From NCBI RefSeq assembly GCF_946479715.1, contig NZ_CAMLHF010000021.1, positions 1 to 41,424 of the forward strand: a stretch of DNA of 41,424 bases. Direction: 5' to 3'. Shown in pieces: positions 33,635 to 41,424 of the stretch. The position numbers and the translations under genes are program-made. This stretch comes from an uncultured Pedobacter sp. Its GTDB lineage: Bacteria > Bacteroidota > Bacteroidia > Sphingobacteriales > Sphingobacteriaceae. The notes beneath the pieces are model-generated. The model saw nothing but the letters and a program-made list of their open reading frames with translations, ran no database searches and was not told the DNA's origin. Position 1 is the stretch's first letter, and every line of letters starts with the position of its first letter.

Positions 33635-34807
33635 TTAAAAATGTCTATAGGTCTTTGTATCTTCAAAAACCTGGGTTAAAATATCTTGTTCTATTTTATT
33701 AAATTCTAAATTTCTGCGCTCGTAAACCTTAGTAGCGGTTTCAAACATCTTATTTAAGCTGTATACATCAAATCCCTGAGCCCCGCCCCATGCAAAATCC
33801 GGTATAAAGTTCCTAGGAAAACCGGGACCAAAAATATTAGCGCTTACACCAGCCACGGTACCTGTATTAAACATGGTATTGATACCGCATTTAGCATGAT
33901 CAGCCATAATTAAACCACAAAACTGTAATCCTGTTTGGCGAAAGCTTTCTTTTTCGTAATCCCATAACCTCACCTCTGCATAGTTATTTTTAAGGTTAGA
34001 GTTATTACTGTCTGCACCGATATTACACCATTGTCCCATAACTGCGTTCCCTAAATATCCTTCATGCCCTTTTGATGAGTAACCCCAGATGACAGCGTTA
34101 TTAATTTCTCCGCCTACCCTACTATAAGGTCCAATAGTAGTTTGCCCATAAATTTTTGCGCCCATCTTAATTTGAGAATCATTACATAGGGCAAAAGAAC
34201 CTCTTATGTGACAACCTTCCCATACCTGGGCATTTTTTCCAAGATAAATAGGTCCGTTTAAACTATTAAAGGATGAACATTCCGCTTCTGCTCCTTCTTC
34301 GACAAAAATATTATCACCAATAAACGTATTGGTTGTACTTAATTTTGCGGAGGTCCTGCCTTTGGTAAGTAGTGCAAAATCCTTTCTTAGTTCAATATCA
34401 TTGAACTTAAAAATATCCTCTGGGACAACAATCCTGATGAAATTACCAGAATACGTTATAGTTTGCAGTTTATCTAGGATATGAGTATCAAAATCGGCAG
34501 CATTTATTTTATATGCAATGACAAGATCTTGTTTCTTTAAGCACTCACCATGTTTCAGATTAGATATGGCATCTAATAAACCTTCATCCGGACATACAGA
34601 TCCATTGATAAATAATTCGGTACCAGCTATGGAAGGATATTTTACTGCCAGATAAGCTATTGTTAAAAATCCAGATTCGGCATCTAAATACTTTTCCCAT
34701 TTTTGGGCAATAGTTAAAATCCCAATACGGAGATCTGCAACTGGTCTTGTGAAAGATAGCGGCCGTAGAGACTTCCACGCACTATCATCAAATAAATTGA
34801 TTATCAT
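33635..34807 (-). CDS. GlmU-like sugar-phosphate nucleotidyltransferase with left-handed beta-helix
   Basis: The start is the ATG at 34807; a TTG three codons earlier is less likely. The 390-residue protein opens INLFDDSAWKSLRPLSFTRPVADLRIGILT, with the R-P-L-S-F-T-R-P element of a Bacteroidetes GlmU-like family. A hexapeptide-repeat left-handed beta-helix follows (about residues 160-340; GPIYLGKNAQVWEGCHIRGSF and IKMGAKIYGQTTIGPYSRVGG). It probably makes UDP-GlcNAc or a related nucleotide sugar, combining acyltransferase and uridylyltransferase parts; the exact substrate is unproven. It is the first gene of the tpiA-prmA-mpl operon, after the rpmE2 terminator. Confidence 0.8.
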   Translation of the reverse strand: MIINLFDDSAWKSLRPLSFTRPVADLRIGILTIAQKWEKYLDAESGFLTIAYLAVKYPSIAGTELFINGSVCPDEGLLDAISNLKHGECLKKQDLVIAYKINAADFDTHILDKLQTITYSGNFIRIVVPEDIFKFNDIELRKDFALLTKGRTSAKLSTTNTFIGDNIFVEEGAEAECSSFNSLNGPIYLGKNAQVWEGCHIRGSFALCNDSQIKMGAKIYGQTTIGPYSRVGGEINNAVIWGYSSKGHEGYLGNAVMGQWCNIGADSNNSNLKNNYAEVRLWDYEKESFRQTGLQFCGLIMADHAKCGINTMFNTGTVAGVSANIFGPGFPRNFIPDFAWGGAQGFDVYSLNKMFETATKVYERRNLEFNKIEQDILTQVFEDTKTYRHF

Positions 34808-34820
34808 AAGCGACAAAAAT

Positions 34821-34854
34821 AAAAAAAGTCCCGAAGCAACAGCACCGGGACTTT
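34821..34854 (-). terminator. intrinsic terminator of rpmE2
   Basis: AAAGTCCCG (34825-34833) pairs with CGGGACTTT (34846-34854). On the minus strand the stem is followed by seven T. It separates rpmE2 from the GlmU-like operon. Confidence 0.85.
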
Positions 34855-34879
34855 AAAATAATTTTTTATTTTGGTATAA

Positions 34880-35128
34880 TTACTTCTTAGCGTAACGAGT
34901 TTTGAATTTATCGATACGACCAGCAGTATCAACCAATTTCATTTTACCAGTATAAAAAGGGTGAGAAGTATGAGAAATCTCCAATTTATATAGAGGATAT
35001 TCGTTACCATCTTCCCATTGAACAGTCTCTTTAGTATCTACACAAGATTTTGTTAGAAAAGAATATTCGTTAGACATGTCTTTAAATACTACAAATCTAT
35101 AGTTTGATGGATGCAGATCTTTTTTCAT
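34880..35128 (-). CDS. rpmE2: 50S ribosomal protein L31, type B
   Basis: The 82-residue protein begins [17 protein letters not shown] and contains SCVDTKET and [21 protein letters not shown], typical of L31. The zinc-binding CxxC pairs of the A form are missing, which makes it the zinc-independent B type. It has its own terminator. A near-consensus -7 element (GATATTTG on the minus strand, 35167-35174) with TTG at 35195-35197 is a possible promoter. Confidence 0.95.
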   Translation of the reverse strand: MKKDLHPSNYRFVVFKDMSNEYSFLTKSCVDTKETVQWEDGNEYPLYKLEISHTSHPFYTGKMKLVDTAGRIDKFKTRYAKK

Positions 35129-35212
35129 ATTGTTATATACTTATGTGTCGCTTATTTTTAAGGATGCAAATATCGTAATTTTATTTTTCAGAAACAAATA
35201 AGTGTGGAAAAA

Positions 35213-35503
35213 TTATCTACTATACTTTTTACGTGTTTCTATTTTCTGCTTTTGTCTTGCAATATAAGCATCAGCAATCACCTCCGCTGAAGGTAACTCA
35301 GAGTTACTGATCAACAAGGCTTTCAGTTTAACTTCATCAACATCAGTTCGGTATAAAATGTTCATCATTTTAGAGATATCATTATCCAACAAGAATGCAA
35401 ATGCTTCAATTAGCCGTTCTCTCATTAAAGCTTCAGTGGTCAGGTTATCAATATCAAAATCCTTATTAATAATATTACTCAGCGAAGTTAACTCATCCAT
35501 CAT
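35213..35503 (-). CDS. small conserved-looking protein of unknown function, coupled to mce
   Basis: I set the start at the ATG at 35503, which overlaps the mce stop in an ATGA arrangement and gives 96 residues; an ATG at 35518 adds five. The protein looks fully helical and charged (MDELTSLSNIINKDFDIDNL, then LIEAFAFLLDNDISKMMNILYRTDVDEVKLKALL), ending in a basic RQKQKIETRKKYSR tail. The sequence has no signal peptide or membrane segment. Translational coupling to methylmalonyl-CoA epimerase is clear, but I know no function for it. Confidence 0.8.
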   Translation of the reverse strand: MMDELTSLSNIINKDFDIDNLTTEALMRERLIEAFAFLLDNDISKMMNILYRTDVDEVKLKALLISNSELPSAEVIADAYIARQKQKIETRKKYSR

Positions 35504-35901
35504 TGCACTTCCTGACATAATTCAACCAAAACTCCATTAGTACCCTTTGGGTGCACAAAACATATCAGTTTATTGTCAGCTCCTTGCTTTGGCTGTTCAT
35601 TAAGCAATACAAAGCCTTCTAATTTTAATCTTTCCATTTCCAATTCAATATTATCCACTTCAAATGCGATATGATGTATCCCCTCTCCCTTCCTTTCAAG
35701 AAATTTGGCAATTGGGCTATTTTCAGAAGTAGCCGCAAGCAACTCGATCTTACTTTCTCCCGTTTTAAAGAAAGCTGTATTCACACTTTCAGAGGCTACT
35801 TCTTCCTTTTTATAACAAGAAGTTCCCAACAACTTTTCGTATAAGTCACAGGAAACATCAAGATCCTTTACTGCGATACCAATATGCTCAATCTTCTTCA
35901 T
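35500..35901 (-). CDS. mce: methylmalonyl-CoA epimerase
   Basis: The 133-residue protein is a vicinal-oxygen-chelate (glyoxalase-fold) enzyme. Its opening KIEHIGIAVKDLDVSCDLYEKLLG, the GEGIHHIAFEVDNIE segment and the ending GTNGVLVELCQ carry the expected metal ligands (the His in EHIG, the His in IHHIAF and the Glu in VELCQ). It swaps the (R) and (S) forms of methylmalonyl-CoA in propionate metabolism. The mutase subunits are not in the window. It is divergent from iscS. Confidence 0.92.
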   Translation of the reverse strand: MKKIEHIGIAVKDLDVSCDLYEKLLGTSCYKKEEVASESVNTAFFKTGESKIELLAATSENSPIAKFLERKGEGIHHIAFEVDNIELEMERLKLEGFVLLNEQPKQGADNKLICFVHPKGTNGVLVELCQEVQ

Positions 35902-35921
35902 AAACGAATTAATACGTTAAA

Positions 35922-35929
35922 CAAATGTA
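35922..35929 (-). promoter_or_regulatory. -7 promoter element for mce
   Basis: The minus strand reads TACATTTG, an exact TAnnTTTG match, 20 bp before the mce ATG. A -33 TTG at the right distance is not seen. Confidence 0.45.
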
Positions 35930-35972
35930 AAAATGCAAGTTTTAACTATACCATCATAGGTATTAATTATAA

Positions 35973-36000
35973 TTGTTGGTAATCTTTTTTCGTATCTTTG
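35973..36000 (+). promoter_or_regulatory. promoter of the isc cluster
   Basis: TTG at 35973-35975, a 17-bp gap and TATCTTTG at 35993-36000 match both elements of the Bacteroidetes promoter. The iscS ATG follows after 26 bp. No IscR-like operator is recognisable. Confidence 0.65.
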
Positions 36001-36026
36001 TCTATTAATAAGAATAAACAAAAACG

Positions 36027-37238
36027 ATGGAACTTCCTATTTACTTAGATAATAATGCCACTACCCCTCTAGATCCTAGGGTTTTAGAAGCAATGCTACC
36101 TTATTTTACTAACAAGTTTGGTAACGCTGCCAGCCGTAATCACGCCTTTGGATGGGTTGCTGAAGAAGCTGTTGATTACTCTCGTGAGCAAGTAGCCAAA
36201 TTAATTGGCTGTACAGAAAAAGAAATCATTTTTACTTCGGGTGCTACAGAAGCAGACAATCTGGGTATAAAAGGTGTTTTCGAGATGTATCAGGATAAAG
36301 GTAATCATATCATTACCGCTACAACAGAACACAAAGCTGTTTTAGATACTTGTAAACATCTGGAAAAAGCAGGTGCAAGAGTTACTTATCTTAAAGTTAA
36401 AGAAGATGGTCTTATCGATCTTCAGGAACTTGAAGCTGCAATGACCGATCAAACTATCCTTGTAACCATTATGTATGGAAACAATGAAATAGGTGTTGTT
36501 CAACCAATCAAAGAAATATCGGCAATTGCTCATAAACACGGTGCTTTATTCATGACAGATGCTACACAGGCAGTTGGTAAAATCCCTGTTGATGTAAATG
36601 CAGACGGTATTGATTTAATGGCATTTTCTGCTCATAAAATGTACGGCCCTAAAGGTGTCGGTGTACTTTATGTACGTCGTAAAAACCCAAGAGTTAAGGT
36701 AACAGCACAAATGGACGGCGGTGGTCACGAGCGCGGTATGCGTTCAGGAACATTAAACGTACCTGGTATTGTTGGCTTAGGTAAAGCTTGTGAACTTTGC
36801 CGTTTAGAAATGGATAGTGAGGCTAAACGCCTGTCTGGCCTTAGAGATAAACTTGAAGTTGCTCTTACTAAACTTGAAGAAAGCTATGTAAACGGAAATG
36901 TAAACCACCGTTTGCCTCATGTTGCTAATATTTCATTTAAATATGTCGAAGGAGAAGGCTTAATGATGGCGATGAAAGATCTTGCTGTATCATCAGGTTC
37001 AGCGTGTACTTCCGCTTCTTTAGAACCTTCATATGTTTTAAAGAGCCTTGGATTATCTGATGATCTTGCACACTCTTCTATCCGTTTCGGATTAGGTCGT
37101 TTTACAACTGAAGAAGAAATTGATTACGCAATCGAGAACACTAAAAAAGCAGTTAATCACCTTAGAGACCTTTCTCCACTTTGGGAAATGTTTAAAGATG
37201 GTATTGACTTAAGTAAAATTGAGTGGGCTGAACACTAA
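36027..37238 (+). CDS. iscS: cysteine desulfurase IscS
   Basis: IscS is a PLP enzyme that takes sulfur from cysteine and hands it to IscU. The 403-residue protein opens [18 protein letters not shown] binds K204 ([10 protein letters not shown]) with H102 stacking above it, and the sulfur-carrying residue is C327 in [22 protein letters not shown]. It is a long-loop, IscS-type enzyme. It heads a three-gene isc cluster with its own promoter. Confidence 0.95.
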   Translation: MELPIYLDNNATTPLDPRVLEAMLPYFTNKFGNAASRNHAFGWVAEEAVDYSREQVAKLIGCTEKEIIFTSGATEADNLGIKGVFEMYQDKGNHIITATTEHKAVLDTCKHLEKAGARVTYLKVKEDGLIDLQELEAAMTDQTILVTIMYGNNEIGVVQPIKEISAIAHKHGALFMTDATQAVGKIPVDVNADGIDLMAFSAHKMYGPKGVGVLYVRRKNPRVKVTAQMDGGGHERGMRSGTLNVPGIVGLGKACELCRLEMDSEAKRLSGLRDKLEVALTKLEESYVNGNVNHRLPHVANISFKYVEGEGLMMAMKDLAVSSGSACTSASLEPSYVLKSLGLSDDLAHSSIRFGLGRFTTEEEIDYAIENTKKAVNHLRDLSPLWEMFKDGIDLSKIEWAEH

Positions 37239-37303
37239 TAATAGTCCCTTAATTAATAAAAATATAAATCATCTCTGTTAACAGGGATTTAAAGTAAAAT
37301 AAA

Positions 37304-37717
37304 ATGGCATATTCAGAAAAAGTAATGGAACATTATACCAACCCTAGAAATGTTGGTACTTTAGATAAAGACAGTAAATCAGTTGGTACAGGCTTAGTTG
37401 GTGCACCAGAGTGCGGTGACGTGATGCGTTTACAAATTGAGGTAGATGAAAACAACGTAATTACAGATGCTAAATTCAAAACATTTGGATGTGGATCTGC
37501 AATTGCATCCTCATCATTAGCAACCGAATGGTTAAAAGGAAAAACTGTTGATGAAGCATTAACTATTGACAATATGGATATTGTTGAAGAACTTGCTTTA
37601 CCTCCGGTAAAAATTCACTGTTCAGTATTGGCAGAAGATGCTATTAAATCAGCAATTAACGATTATCGCGTTAAAAATGGTATGGCACCATTTGAACTAG
37701 CTAAATCTCATCACTAG
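37304..37717 (+). CDS. iscU: iron-sulfur cluster scaffold IscU
   Basis: IscU assembles [2Fe-2S] clusters from the sulfur supplied by IscS. The 137-residue protein has all three ligand cysteines (C37, C63, C106) and the conserved D39 in PECGDVM. It also keeps the LPPVK motif (residues 99-103) that the Hsp70 HscA grips. No hscA or hscB is in the window, so those would have to be elsewhere. It lies 65 bp after iscS. Confidence 0.95.
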   Translation: MAYSEKVMEHYTNPRNVGTLDKDSKSVGTGLVGAPECGDVMRLQIEVDENNVITDAKFKTFGCGSAIASSSLATEWLKGKTVDEALTIDNMDIVEELALPPVKIHCSVLAEDAIKSAINDYRVKNGMAPFELAKSHH

Positions 37718-37821
37718 GTAAATATTACAGATGTGGCCTTATAAGCCATGTTGTTTAACTAAAATGAGTGTAATTTGGTATACATTTTGAATACCATTAT
37801 TAGAATTAATACTATTAAGAC

Positions 37822-38148
37822 ATGATCACGATAACAGATAAAGCAAAGAGCAAAATTGATCACCTTATGCAAGATGCGCATATGGATAGCAGCTATTTCT
37901 TACGCGTTTCAGTTAAAGGTGGTGGCTGTTCAGGTCTATCATACAATCTAGACTTTGATAACGAAGAACAAAAAGGAGATCAGTTTTTTGAAGACAGGGG
38001 CATTAAAATAGCCTTGGATATGAAATCCTTTTTATATCTGGCAGGCACTGAACTTGATTTTTCTGATGGTTTAAATGGAAAAGGCTTTAATTTCAACAAC
38101 CCAAATGCCAGCCGTTCCTGCGGTTGTGGAGAGAGTTTTTCTGTTTAA
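37822..38148 (+). CDS. iscA: iron-sulfur cluster carrier IscA
   Basis: The 108-residue A-type carrier has the three conserved cysteines: C36 in GGGCSGLSY, and C100 and C102 in SCGCGESF. Such proteins accept clusters from IscU and pass them to enzymes such as radical-SAM proteins. It ends the isc cluster, 104 bp after iscU, and is followed by a strong terminator. The gap contains a small hairpin TGGTAT/ATACCA (37776-37796) without a T-run. Confidence 0.93.
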   Translation: MITITDKAKSKIDHLMQDAHMDSSYFLRVSVKGGGCSGLSYNLDFDNEEQKGDQFFEDRGIKIALDMKSFLYLAGTELDFSDGLNGKGFNFNNPNASRSCGCGESFSV

Positions 38149-38170
38149 CATACATTCACTATATTTGTAG

Positions 38171-38194
38171 AGGGCGCTTTTAGCGCCCTTTTTT
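38171..38194 (+). terminator. intrinsic terminator of the isc cluster
   Basis: AGGGCGCT (38171-38178) pairs with AGCGCCCT (38182-38189) around TTT, followed by TTTTT. It lies 22 bp after the iscA stop. Confidence 0.9.
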
Positions 38195-38279
38195 ATTATG
38201 TAAAAGGCACCGATATGCTGGTTGCATTTTTAAAAGGAAAAGTTTATCATTGCTATAACAAGCTAACCAATCATATAAT

Positions 38280-40193
38280 ATGGTATCATTCAACGAGTCG
38301 GCTACAATTCCCAGTTTACTGCGAAATGTAGTTGAAAACATTCATAAACCGGAAGAAACCTTTCTTATAGACAAAAAGAGTACCGAATGGGAGGAAATAT
38401 CATTCAAAGAAACGCTCGACAATGCGGACGCAGTTTCAGTATTCTTTTTAAATAAAGGGATAAAGAAAGGTGACAGAATGGGCCTAATGATAGAGAACTC
38501 TCCTGAGTATGTCTATTATGATCAGGGGATACAACAAATTGGGGCTATTAACACATCTATATATCCCACCCTTTCAGAACACGAAGTAGAGTACATCATA
38601 AATGATTCAGGTATCAAAGCTATCTTAGTCGGAAATACCTTCTTATATAAAAAAATACTAAAAATTGCAGGTAACTGTCGGCAGTTAAGATATATCATTC
38701 CTGCCTTTGCAGAATACACAAAAGTTACCGTCCCCGAAGATCTGAACGTAGAAATCATAAGTTTTGAAGAAGTTCTTAATACTAAAAGCAATCTGACTGC
38801 GAACAAATTAGAAGAAATAAAAGCGCTCCGGGATGCACTTAGTCCTTCAGATATTTCTGCATTAATTTATACTTCGGGCACTACCGGAACTCCAAAGGGC
38901 GTAATGCTTTCTCATAGTAATTTCGTTGAAAATGTTAAGGTCTGTTTACAACAAATTCCCGTTATCGATGAGACTGAAACATTCTTATCATTTTTGCCTT
39001 TATCGCACGTTTTTGAGCGCACTGCAACTTATCATGTTTGCTGTGCACAGGGCTGCAAAATTGCTTTTGCCCAAAGCTTAGAACTACTGGCAAAAAACAT
39101 GGGTGAGATAAAGCCTACCGTAATGAATTGCGTTCCCAGATTATTAGAAAGGATTCATGACAAGGCTATAAAAAGTGGTACAGCAGGAGACGGATTAAAG
39201 GCTAAAATCTTTCTTTGGGCCCTGGAAACAGGAAAGAACTATCGTCAGGAAAAAGAAGCAGGAAGATCACCCGGTATCTTTCTTTCAGCAAAGCGCTCAA
39301 TAGCAGAGAAGCTTGTTTTTAGTAAAATAAAGGAGAAAACAGGTGGACGATTAAAATTTATGATCTCGGGTGGGGCAGCATTACCTAAAAACGTTGGTGA
39401 ATTCTTTGGAAATCTTGACATCAAAATACTTGAAGGCTTTGGACTGACAGAAACATCACCGGTTATGTCTGTTACCGAATATCATAGGCAGGTATATGGA
39501 ACAGTTGGCCGTGTAATACCTGGTATTGAAATTGGTATACAGGATGTAGAAACCAAAGAAATGATTAACATCCAAACACACGAATCTTTTGACCCTGATT
39601 TTGAGTGCGCAGAAGGAGAAATAATCGTTCGAGGTCATTGTGTTATGCAGGGCTATTTCAATAAGCCAGCTGAAACCGCGGAAGCTATTGACAAACACAA
39701 TTGGTTTCATACAGGTGATATTGGCAGATTCTACAGAGGTAACTTACAAATCACAGATCGACTAAAGAACATGATCGTGAATGCTTACGGGAAAAATGTT
39801 TATCCTACTCCTGTAGAAAACATCTACCTTAAAAGTCTTAAAATAGATCAGTTGTTTTTAATTGGAGATAAAAGGGAATATCTTACTGCAATCATTATCC
39901 CTAACAAAGAGAACCTTCAGGAAACATTTAAACTTCCTGAGTCATTTTTTCAAAAACCAGAAGCTTTTATAAAAGAGAAAGAAATTATAGACTGGATAGG
40001 TCAGGACATTAAAAAGTTTTCGGGAGAACTTGCGAAATTTGAAAGAATTAAGAATTTTAAAGTTAAACGCAATCCCTTTAGTATTGAGGAAGGTGAAATA
40101 ACACCAACTTTAAAAGCCAAAAGAAAAGTTCTTGAAAAAAAATATGCAGACACTATTAATGAAATGTATATGGAATCTGTTGAAGCAGATTAA
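38280..40193 (+). CDS. long-chain fatty-acid-CoA ligase (AMP-binding)
   Basis: The 637-residue protein is an adenylate-forming enzyme that links long-chain fatty acids to CoA. The ATP motif LIYTSGTTGTPKGVMLSH, the FLPLSHVFERT segment, GFGLTETSPVMS and the hinge region WFHTGDIGRFYRGNLQITDRLKN are all present. The C-terminal YGKNVYPTPVENIY supports the long-chain (FadD/Faa) group rather than acetyl-CoA synthetase. It has no signal peptide. It stands alone between the isc terminator and lysS, with no clear promoter element in front. Confidence 0.92.
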   Translation: MVSFNESATIPSLLRNVVENIHKPEETFLIDKKSTEWEEISFKETLDNADAVSVFFLNKGIKKGDRMGLMIENSPEYVYYDQGIQQIGAINTSIYPTLSEHEVEYIINDSGIKAILVGNTFLYKKILKIAGNCRQLRYIIPAFAEYTKVTVPEDLNVEIISFEEVLNTKSNLTANKLEEIKALRDALSPSDISALIYTSGTTGTPKGVMLSHSNFVENVKVCLQQIPVIDETETFLSFLPLSHVFERTATYHVCCAQGCKIAFAQSLELLAKNMGEIKPTVMNCVPRLLERIHDKAIKSGTAGDGLKAKIFLWALETGKNYRQEKEAGRSPGIFLSAKRSIAEKLVFSKIKEKTGGRLKFMISGGAALPKNVGEFFGNLDIKILEGFGLTETSPVMSVTEYHRQVYGTVGRVIPGIEIGIQDVETKEMINIQTHESFDPDFECAEGEIIVRGHCVMQGYFNKPAETAEAIDKHNWFHTGDIGRFYRGNLQITDRLKNMIVNAYGKNVYPTPVENIYLKSLKIDQLFLIGDKREYLTAIIIPNKENLQETFKLPESFFQKPEAFIKEKEIIDWIGQDIKKFSGELAKFERIKNFKVKRNPFSIEEGEITPTLKAKRKVLEKKYADTINEMYMESVEAD

Positions 40194-40255
40194 TATATAT
40201 TCCTGTTGGTGCTGAATATTCCTATTTAATACAGACAAAAAATGCTGCAAATACC

Positions 40256-40263
40256 TATTTTTG
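40256..40263 (+). promoter_or_regulatory. -7 promoter element for lysS
   Basis: TATTTTTG matches TAnnTTTG exactly and lies 62 bp before the lysS ATG. I see no TTG at the usual -33 distance. Confidence 0.45.
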
Positions 40264-40325
40264 CATAATTTTAAAAATACAATACAAATAAAGCTATACG
40301 GCTTAATGTCGGATAAAAGATATAT

Positions 40326-41424
40326 ATGAGTACAGGACTATCAGAATTAGAATTATTGCGCCGTAATTCACTAAATCAATTACGTGAATTAGGGATAAAT
40401 CCCTACCCTGCCGAAGCATTTGAAATAAATGCAAATGCTGCAGATATTTTAGCGAACTACGAGCGGGATAAAACGGCATATAAGAATATCAGCATAGCCG
40501 GCAGGATAATGACCCGCCGTATTATGGGAAGTGCTTCGTTTGTCGAAATACAAGATGCTACAGGAAGAATACAAGTCTATTTAAAAAGGGATGACCTTTG
40601 TCCGGATGAAGACAAAACGCTTTACAATACAGTTTTTAAAAAACTACTTGACCTTGGAGATTTTATAGGTGTTAAAGGTTATGTTTTCACCACTCAAACT
40701 GGCGAAATTTCAATTCATGTTACAGAGCTCAAACTCCTTTCTAAAGCTTTAAAACCTTTACCAATAGTTAAACGTGATGAAGAAGGTAATATATATGACG
40801 GTTTTACTGATCCTGAATTACGATACAGACAACGTTATGTTGATTTAACTGTAAATCCCGGCTTTAAACAGATCTTCATCAACCGCTCTAAGGTGATCAA
40901 TACTATGAGAAGTTATTTTGATAATCAAGGCTGGATGGAAGTTGAGACCCCTATATTACAACCTATTCATGGTGGTGCTGCTGCACGGCCATTTACCACC
41001 CATCATAACACCTTAGACATGCCGCTATACCTTCGTATAGCTAATGAGCTTTATTTAAAAAGGCTTATTGTAGCGGGATTTGATGGGGTTTATGAATTCG
41101 GTAAAATGTTTAGAAATGAAGGTATGGACCGTACTCATAATCCTGAATTTACTTCTATGGAGATCTATGTAGCTTATAAAGACTATATATGGATGATGGC
41201 GATGGTTGAGGAATGTCTTGAAAAGATTGCGGTGACTATTCATGGATCTCCAATTGTAAAGGTTGGTGAACATGAGGTTAACTTTGAAGGCCCGTACGAA
41301 AAACTAACTATGTATGAGTCCATACAAAAGTATACAGGTATAGATGTTTCTAATATGACTGAAGAGGAATTGAAAGAAACTTGCAAAAGCCTAAATATTG
41401 AGATAGACGCTTCTATGGGTCGTG
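40326..41424 (+). CDS. lysS: lysyl-tRNA synthetase, class II (3' end outside window)
   Basis: The frame starts at ATG 40326 (MSTGLSELELLRRNSLNQLRELG style opening) and runs off the right edge after 366 codons. The N-terminal OB-fold anticodon-binding domain (about residues 55-150; AGRIMTRRIMGSASFVEIQD) is followed by the class II core with RYRQRYVDL, VETPILQPIHGGAAARPF and motif 2 FRNEGMDRTHNPEF. This is the class II LysRS, which charges tRNA-Lys. The active-site end, including motif 3, is missing only because the window stops. It has its own -7 element. Confidence 0.95.
   Translation, partial: MSTGLSELELLRRNSLNQLRELGINPYPAEAFEINANAADILANYERDKTAYKNISIAGRIMTRRIMGSASFVEIQDATGRIQVYLKRDDLCPDEDKTLYNTVFKKLLDLGDFIGVKGYVFTTQTGEISIHVTELKLLSKALKPLPIVKRDEEGNIYDGFTDPELRYRQRYVDLTVNPGFKQIFINRSKVINTMRSYFDNQGWMEVETPILQPIHGGAAARPFTTHHNTLDMPLYLRIANELYLKRLIVAGFDGVYEFGKMFRNEGMDRTHNPEFTSMEIYVAYKDYIWMMAMVEECLEKIAVTIHGSPIVKVGEHEVNFEGPYEKLTMYESIQKYTGIDVSNMTEEELKETCKSLNIEIDASMGR

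Noticed and set aside
37776..37796. Hairpin in the iscU-iscA gap as a terminator or riboswitch
   Set aside because: The stem is only 6 bp with no T-run and no known aptamer features; it may matter for message processing but cannot be supported.
1..41424. tRNA, rRNA, prophage or insertion-sequence genes
   Set aside because: I saw no tRNA-like cloverleaf with the GGTTCGAAT-type arm, no rRNA, no transposase, integrase or phage structural proteins. The only recombinase-like gene is the short one at 7853-8167.

Overview
The window is a stretch of a Bacteroidetes chromosome, most likely a Pedobacter-like member of the Sphingobacteriaceae. The grounds are the low GC content, promoter elements of the Bacteroidetes type (TAnnTTTG at about -7), LytTR/Reg_prop two-component genes, a GH29/GH109/sulfatase glycan locus and protein sequences typical of that family. 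It is mostly ordinary chromosomal backbone with one accessory stretch at about 5-15 kb. I see no CRISPR array, rRNA, tRNA, prophage or insertion sequence.

Left (1-5.1 kb): the end of purB, a NifU-type Fe-S scaffold, then a minus-strand run ubiX - mtaB - lgt - inositol-phosphatase-family gene, with a REP-like nested palindrome behind ubiX. Accessory stretch (5.2-15.2 kb): a secreted sulfatase, a remarkable 92-bp near-palindrome made of 11-bp phased repeats, a small unknown gene, a lone serine-recombinase-like catalytic-domain protein, a receiver-only response regulator, an AraC regulator, a GH29 alpha-L-fucosidase, a GH109-type oxidoreductase-fold glycosidase and a double SGNH esterase. Together the enzymes look suited to a sulfated, fucosylated, GalNAc-containing and possibly acetylated glycan, but no SusC/SusD pair is present. 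Two near-identical LacI/PurR-like operator sites lie in this stretch.

Middle (15.2-28.5 kb): two coupled DUF3857/transglutaminase-like secreted proteins (the first with its catalytic Cys and His replaced), a pair of overlapping M16 peptidases (one active, one lacking the zinc motif), and divergently from them mqnC of the futalosine menaquinone pathway, which carries an in-frame TAA. Then come two exported ferritin-like proteins and a LytTR response regulator translationally coupled to a beta-propeller sensor kinase.

Right (28.5-41.4 kb): a 62-residue protein with an Asp-rich tail behind a good promoter, a GNAT-like protein, an Xre regulator, a compact minus-strand operon (GlmU-like, tpiA, prmA, mpl-like), rpmE2, methylmalonyl-CoA epimerase with a small unknown partner, a minimal isc cluster (iscS, iscU, iscA), a long-chain acyl-CoA synthetase, and the start of lysS. 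The strongest anomalies are the mqnC nonsense codon, the phased-repeat palindrome at 7447-7538 and the shared LacI-like sites.
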